From assembly GCA_030145265.1 (NCBI GenBank), contig JAQYWA010000047.1, positions 1-9,960 on the forward strand: a DNA stretch of 9,960 nt. Direction: 5' to 3'. The notes beneath the pieces are model-generated. The model was not told the origin of the DNA. It ran no database searches and saw nothing but the letters and a program-made list of their open reading frames with translations. Made by a program: the position numbers and the translations under genes. How positions within the stretch are numbered: the stretch's first letter is position 1; the number at the start of each line of letters is the position of its first letter. The DNA comes from Desulfuromonas sp. Lineage in GTDB: Bacteria > Desulfobacterota > Desulfuromonadia > Desulfuromonadales > Trichloromonadaceae. Below are positions 6,677 to 9,960 of this stretch, in pieces.

Positions 6677-6986
6677 TGGCTGCCCCTGTTTTCTGTCGAA
6701 AATAGACCCTTCCGCTACCATCCAAGGGGGGTACTTCATCTGTTGATTTCGGGGGGACGGTTTTTGATAATTGATGCGATTCGTGTTCTATAAGTCCTAA
6801 GGTGATCCGGGATTCCCTATGTGTCAGCATAGTTGTCACCTCTAACTGAACTCTACAATATTAGGGCAGGCCGTTCTTTGTATAGGAATGGGTGACTTTT
6901 AGGAGTTGAATATCCGCTGCCAGATGCCACATCCCCAATCTTGATTCTTCGGTTAAATGGATTTATTGTCTTAGGGTAATAGTTTT
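6677..6986. other. AT-rich convergent intergenic region, no gene recognised
   Basis: This 310-base gap separates the 3' ends of the pseudouridine synthase (+) and the LapA-like gene (-). Short open frames exist but have no family features or ribosome binding sites that I would trust. No strong terminator for either side is visible. A nested dyad at 6801-6840 (GGTGA with TCACC, enclosing CTATG with CATAG) is the only structure I noticed. G+C falls towards the right end; the lines from 6961 to 7020, which include the lapA 3' end, hold only 14 G or C in 60 bases. Confidence 0.6.
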
Positions 6987-7196
6987 TTATTTAGATTTTC
7001 CTTTTTGATACTTTAGGTAGCTATGTAAAGACCAACCCATGATGATGCCAATGGCAAGCAGAAGAAACATAAGTAGAGATAGGGATATTTGGATGGACCA
7101 GATCAGGAACTGGATCTCGACGATAACTACATTTTGAACTATGAAGAGAACAGCAAAGCCAGCAAGAATTAGAATGGGCAACAACTTATAATTCAT
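6987..7196 (-). CDS. LapA-like small inner-membrane protein (DUF1049 type)
   Basis: A 69-aa protein with two predicted membrane helices (about residues 5-26 and 37-57), a short loop with VQN (20-22) and FLIW (30-33), and a basic C-terminal tail (KYQKGKSK). This matches the LapA / DUF1049 pattern: helix, Q-N turn, beta-like F.xW segment, second helix with glycines, and a charged cytoplasmic tail. In E. coli LapA works with LapB in lipopolysaccharide assembly control, but short LapA-like proteins are widespread and often of unknown role; there is no lapB here. AGGA at 7201-7204 (read on the - strand) lies four bases before the ATG. The gene follows the histidine kinase by 43 bases on the same strand, so co-transcription is plausible. 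Its G+C is about 40%, well below the tRNA-modification genes (68% in 5101-5160). Functional assignment is tentative; the membrane topology is clear. Confidence 0.8.
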   Translation of the reverse strand: MNYKLLPILILAGFAVLFIVQNVVIVEIQFLIWSIQISLSLLMFLLLAIGIIMGWSLHSYLKYQKGKSK

Positions 7197-7239
7197 TAAG
7201 TCCTCTTCTCTAGCAAATTAGAGTAAGCCCAATGTGCGT

Positions 7240-8376
7240 CTAGCGATTTAAGCTAAGCAAATGGTCTTCTGCTGCGATCGGCAGAGTGAAATTAAAGATG
7301 CTCCCCTCGCCAAGTTTGCTCTCAACCCATATATGTCCGCCATGACCTTCCACCAGCAACCTGCAGATATACAGACCTAGACCGACCCCGCTGGAAGCTT
7401 GGAGCCCTTTGACCTGAAAGAACCGCTTGAAAAGGCGAGAACAATCTTCGGGGGCGATCCCTTTTCCTTGATCGATGACAGATATTGCGATTTCACTGCC
7501 CATCTTCCGAGCCTCGATAATCACTTTGCTCTCAGCTGGTGAGAACTTGAGAGCGTTACTGACAAGATTCAACAATATGCGCTCCAGCCGCGCAGGGTCT
7601 GCCGAAACGGCCGGCAGTCCCTGGGGAATTCGTGTCGCCAACCGATTTAAAGTTATGGCCTTTTGGGAGTTTTGCAGAAAAGACCACACAAAGTTTTCTA
7701 ACTCGATCGGTTCTTGCCTTAGAGAAACCTGCCCGCCTTCAATGCGTGAGGTCTCCAGAAGATCCTCAATCATGGCGTTCATTTTTCCCGCGCCATCTAG
7801 AATCTCTTCGACGTTAAGCACAACACTGCCCTTGACGTCGCCCTGCCGAAACGCTTCCTTTAGCAGTTCTGCATGCCCTTGGATTACCGTGAGCGGTCCA
7901 CGAAGATCGTGCGCTACTGTATGGTGAAAGGCGAGGTTGTGTTCCTGGAGTTCCTGCTGTTCGGAGAAATCGGTGATGACCCCGACTATTCCGTCAAAAT
8001 GCCCATCGGCATCGAAGAGCGGCGCCGCATTGGTGGAAGTCACGATCCTCTCTCCATCGGGCCGCTCGATGACCAGTTTCATGCCATAGACAGACTTGGT
8101 TTCCTGCAAAACCCTCTTGAAGGGAATCTCCTCACTGGGAAGGGGGTCGCCCTTTAGCGTGGAGAACTTCCATTCTGCCTGGTCAAAGGTTCGTTGGAGA
8201 ATCAGTTCACGGGAAACCCCCAGGATTCTTTCGGCAGCGGCATTGGCATACGTATACCTCCCCAACTTGTCCAGGGTCACAACTCCGTCAGTGGTGGTTT
8301 CCAGAATCCTTTTAAATTCGCCGCCCCGGACAATCTTTGACAGGTCTTCGTCAGGCTTTCCAGGTTTTTGACCCAT
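7240..8376 (-). CDS. Soluble PAS-domain sensor histidine kinase
   Basis: A sensor kinase of 378 aa from the ATG at 8374-8376, which has GAGGTG four bases upstream on the - strand. The frame stays open to a TTG at 8463, but nothing like a ribosome binding site precedes it. From the N-terminus: a PAS domain (about 20-137, ILETTTDGVVTLDKLGRYTYANAAAERILG and the closing GIVGVITDFSE), the HisKA phosphoacceptor helix with His156 (VAHDLRGPL), an N box (NLVSNALKF), a G1 box (DQGKGIAPED) and a G2 box (GVGLGLYICRLLVEGHGG). There is no transmembrane helix, signal peptide, haem-type cysteine or receiver domain, so it is probably cytoplasmic and signals to a response regulator encoded elsewhere. The ligand of the PAS domain is unknown. 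It lies 102 bases downstream of the radical SAM gene and 43 bases upstream of the LapA-like gene on the same strand; whether they form one transcript is unclear. Confidence 0.92.
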   Translation of the reverse strand: MGQKPGKPDEDLSKIVRGGEFKRILETTTDGVVTLDKLGRYTYANAAAERILGVSRELILQRTFDQAEWKFSTLKGDPLPSEEIPFKRVLQETKSVYGMKLVIERPDGERIVTSTNAAPLFDADGHFDGIVGVITDFSEQQELQEHNLAFHHTVAHDLRGPLTVIQGHAELLKEAFRQGDVKGSVVLNVEEILDGAGKMNAMIEDLLETSRIEGGQVSLRQEPIELENFVWSFLQNSQKAITLNRLATRIPQGLPAVSADPARLERILLNLVSNALKFSPAESKVIIEARKMGSEIAISVIDQGKGIAPEDCSRLFKRFFQVKGLQASSGVGLGLYICRLLVEGHGGHIWVESKLGEGSIFNFTLPIAAEDHLLSLNR

Positions 8377-8478
8377 TAAGCACCTCGTGTTCTCAAAGAA
8401 AGATTGGTTTGCAAATGCTCCCGGACCGATCTGTCTCAACGCCTTCTCCGCCGCCCCTGACAATGAATAGGGAAGCTT

Positions 8479-9960
8479 TCATTTCAAAATATACCGCTTG
8501 CTGATGGTTCGGAAATGGTAGCCGTAAATCGCCAGGGTCACGGCCTGGGCAAACAAATGGGGCCGATTGAAAAGGGTCCAGAGCATGGTCTTCCAGAAAT
8601 AAAGACGCTCCTTGCCCAGAATCCCTAGGCGGTAAAGGGAATGGAACAGCGCCATCTTGTAGTGAAAGCTCAGCGCGGGTTGAACCTTGGGCGGACGGTA
8701 TTCCTGCAGAAAGGCCTTGACGCGCTGATAATAGTTTTTGGGGGAGTAGATGTTCCGCAGGATATTTTTATACCCCTCCTGCAAGGCCTCAAGGCTCATG
8801 ACCGGGATGATGTTGGTTGAAATGCTGACGTTGTCCCCTGTCGCATCAGAGATCAGGCGATCTTCCCGTTTCAGGCGTTCATAGAGCCTCGTTCCAGGCA
8901 GCGCCTGAAGCTGGCCGACCATCGCCGTGACGATGCCGCTTTCCTGAATAAAATCGATTTGCCTCTGAAAAATGTCGGGGGTGTCGCTGTCGAAGCCGAC
9001 AATGAATCCGCCCTGCACCTGCAATCCCGCCCGCTGAAGCCGCTTGACATCCTCAACCAGGTTTCGGCCCTGGTTGTGAACCTTTCCCGATTCGGCAAGG
9101 CTGGCCTCGTTGGGCGTTTCGATGCCGATAAAGACCGTGTCAAACCCGGCATCGACCATCATTTCAATCAGTTGCTCGTCGTCGGCCAGATTGATGGAGG
9201 CCTCGGTGTAGAAAGAAAGCCCGCCCCGGCTCGTCTGCCATTCGATAAGGGCAGGCAAGAGATCATTCTTGAGTTGCTTTTTGTTGCCGATGAAGTTGTC
9301 ATCGACAAAGAAGACGCTTCCCCGCCACCCCTTTTCGTAGAGGCTATCCAGTTCGGCAAGGATCTGGGCAGTGCTCTTGGTGCGGGGGTGGTGACCGAAC
9401 AGCGCCGTCACGTTGCAGAATTCGCAATGGAAAGGGCAGCCCCGCGAAAACTGCAGACTCATGGCGGCATAGCGCCGCATGTCCGCCAATTCCCACAAAG
9501 GAACGGGCGATGTCTGGAGATCGGCGAATTCGGAAGTCGCATAGACGCGCCTGGCCTTCCCTTTTGCCAAATCGGCCAGAAACAGGGGCAGGGTCAGTTC
9601 CCCCTCGTTCAGCACGAAATGATCGACCTCCTCGAACTGCTCATGTTCGGCCGTAAAAAGCGGCCCTCCGGCAATAATCCGGACCCCGGCTTTTCTGCAC
9701 CGGGCAATGACCTGACGGGTCGCCTCCCTTTGCACCAGCATGGCGCTTACAAACACCGCGTCAGCCCACTTCAGGTCCTTCGCGGTAAGCTTGGTGACGT
9801 TCAGGTCGACCAGACGCTTGCCCCAATCAAAGGGCAGCATCGCCGCAACCGTAAGAAGCCCCAGTGGCGGCGAGGAGGCTTTTTTGTGGGCCAACTTCAG
9901 CGCGTGTTTAAAACTCCAGAAGGTATCTGGAAACTCAGGATAGATAAAAAGGATGTTCAT
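8479..9960 (-). CDS. B12-binding domain radical SAM protein, DUF4070-like, function unknown
   Basis: A 493-aa protein that appears complete: the ATG is the last codon of the window, so its ribosome binding site lies outside. The start MNILFIYPEFPDTFWSFKHALK and SSPPLGLLTVAAMLP are typical of this family. Residues 1 to about 135 form a cobalamin-binding Rossmann-like domain without the DxHxxG motif of base-off B12 proteins (IIAGGPLFTAEHE, FVLNEGELTLPLFL). The radical SAM core follows, with Cys175/Cys179/Cys182 (SRGCPFHCEFCN) binding the [4Fe-4S] cluster, then VFFVDDNFIGN, IGIETPNEASL and GGFIVGFDSDT. The C-terminal part (about 365-493, with IYSPKNYYQRVKAFL) resembles the DUF4070 region. Family members such as hopanoid methylases act on unreactive carbons, but the start here is unlike what I recall of HpnP, so I assign no substrate. 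Its role could be methylation of a lipid or cofactor. The neighbouring kinase gives no clear hint. Confidence 0.92.
   Translation of the reverse strand: MNILFIYPEFPDTFWSFKHALKLAHKKASSPPLGLLTVAAMLPFDWGKRLVDLNVTKLTAKDLKWADAVFVSAMLVQREATRQVIARCRKAGVRIIAGGPLFTAEHEQFEEVDHFVLNEGELTLPLFLADLAKGKARRVYATSEFADLQTSPVPLWELADMRRYAAMSLQFSRGCPFHCEFCNVTALFGHHPRTKSTAQILAELDSLYEKGWRGSVFFVDDNFIGNKKQLKNDLLPALIEWQTSRGGLSFYTEASINLADDEQLIEMMVDAGFDTVFIGIETPNEASLAESGKVHNQGRNLVEDVKRLQRAGLQVQGGFIVGFDSDTPDIFQRQIDFIQESGIVTAMVGQLQALPGTRLYERLKREDRLISDATGDNVSISTNIIPVMSLEALQEGYKNILRNIYSPKNYYQRVKAFLQEYRPPKVQPALSFHYKMALFHSLYRLGILGKERLYFWKTMLWTLFNRPHLFAQAVTLAIYGYHFRTISKRYILK

Noticed and set aside
6633..6839. 68-codon - strand frame in the convergent gap
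   Set aside because: It overlaps the end of the pseudouridine synthase gene and lacks any recognisable feature or ribosome binding site.
8377..8463. N-terminal extension of the PAS kinase from TTG at 8463
   Set aside because: No ribosome binding site precedes it, the extra 29 residues add no domain part, and the ATG at 8376 has GAGGTG at good spacing.
1..9960. CRISPR array, insertion sequence, tRNA or rRNA gene, phage or defence genes
   Set aside because: I found no regularly spaced repeats, transposase or integrase motifs, tRNA-like cloverleaf or rRNA stretches. All long frames are accounted for by chromosomal housekeeping or sensor genes.

Overview
The window looks like chromosomal DNA of a Desulfuromonadales-type bacterium (Geobacter/Desulfuromonas/Pelobacter relatives). 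This is inferred from the gene order, the NifS/NifU-type Fe-S genes directly followed by mnmA and an mtaB-like gene, the PAS histidine kinases, and a long B12-binding radical SAM protein of a type I associate with that group. It is not proven from the window alone.

Left part (1-6676, all + strand): the tail of a sensor histidine kinase is followed by a compact run of seven genes: cysE, an iscR-type Rrf2 regulator, nifS, nifU, mnmA, an mtaB-like methylthiotransferase and an RluA-family pseudouridine synthase. Together they read as a sulfur pathway: CysE commits serine to cysteine synthesis, NifS removes sulfur from cysteine, NifU builds Fe-S clusters, and MnmA and the MtaB-like enzyme (itself a two-cluster Fe-S protein) place sulfur on tRNA. 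The synthase at the end modifies RNA without sulfur. Three joins are start/stop overlaps (cysE/iscR, mnmA/mtaB, mtaB/pseudouridine synthase). The nifU-mnmA gap is different: it holds a terminator-like hairpin inside an imperfect inverted repeat. A 25-bp site closely matching the E. coli IscR type 1 pattern overlaps a candidate promoter upstream of cysE, which suggests that the regulator controls the operon from its first gene.

Middle (6677-6986): an AT-richer gap where the + strand cluster meets the - strand genes. I see no convincing gene in it.

Right part (6987-9960, all - strand): in transcription order, a complete B12-binding radical SAM protein starting at the window edge, a soluble PAS-containing histidine kinase, and a very small LapA-like two-helix membrane protein with markedly lower G+C. 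No response regulator is visible beside the kinase.

No tRNA, rRNA, CRISPR array, insertion sequence or obvious defence system was found. I do not see an undescribed multi-gene system. The more unusual points are the altered cluster ligands in the IscR-type regulator, the CysE basic tail, the CxxC-type MnmA, the altered chaperone motif in NifU, and the uncharacterised radical SAM protein.
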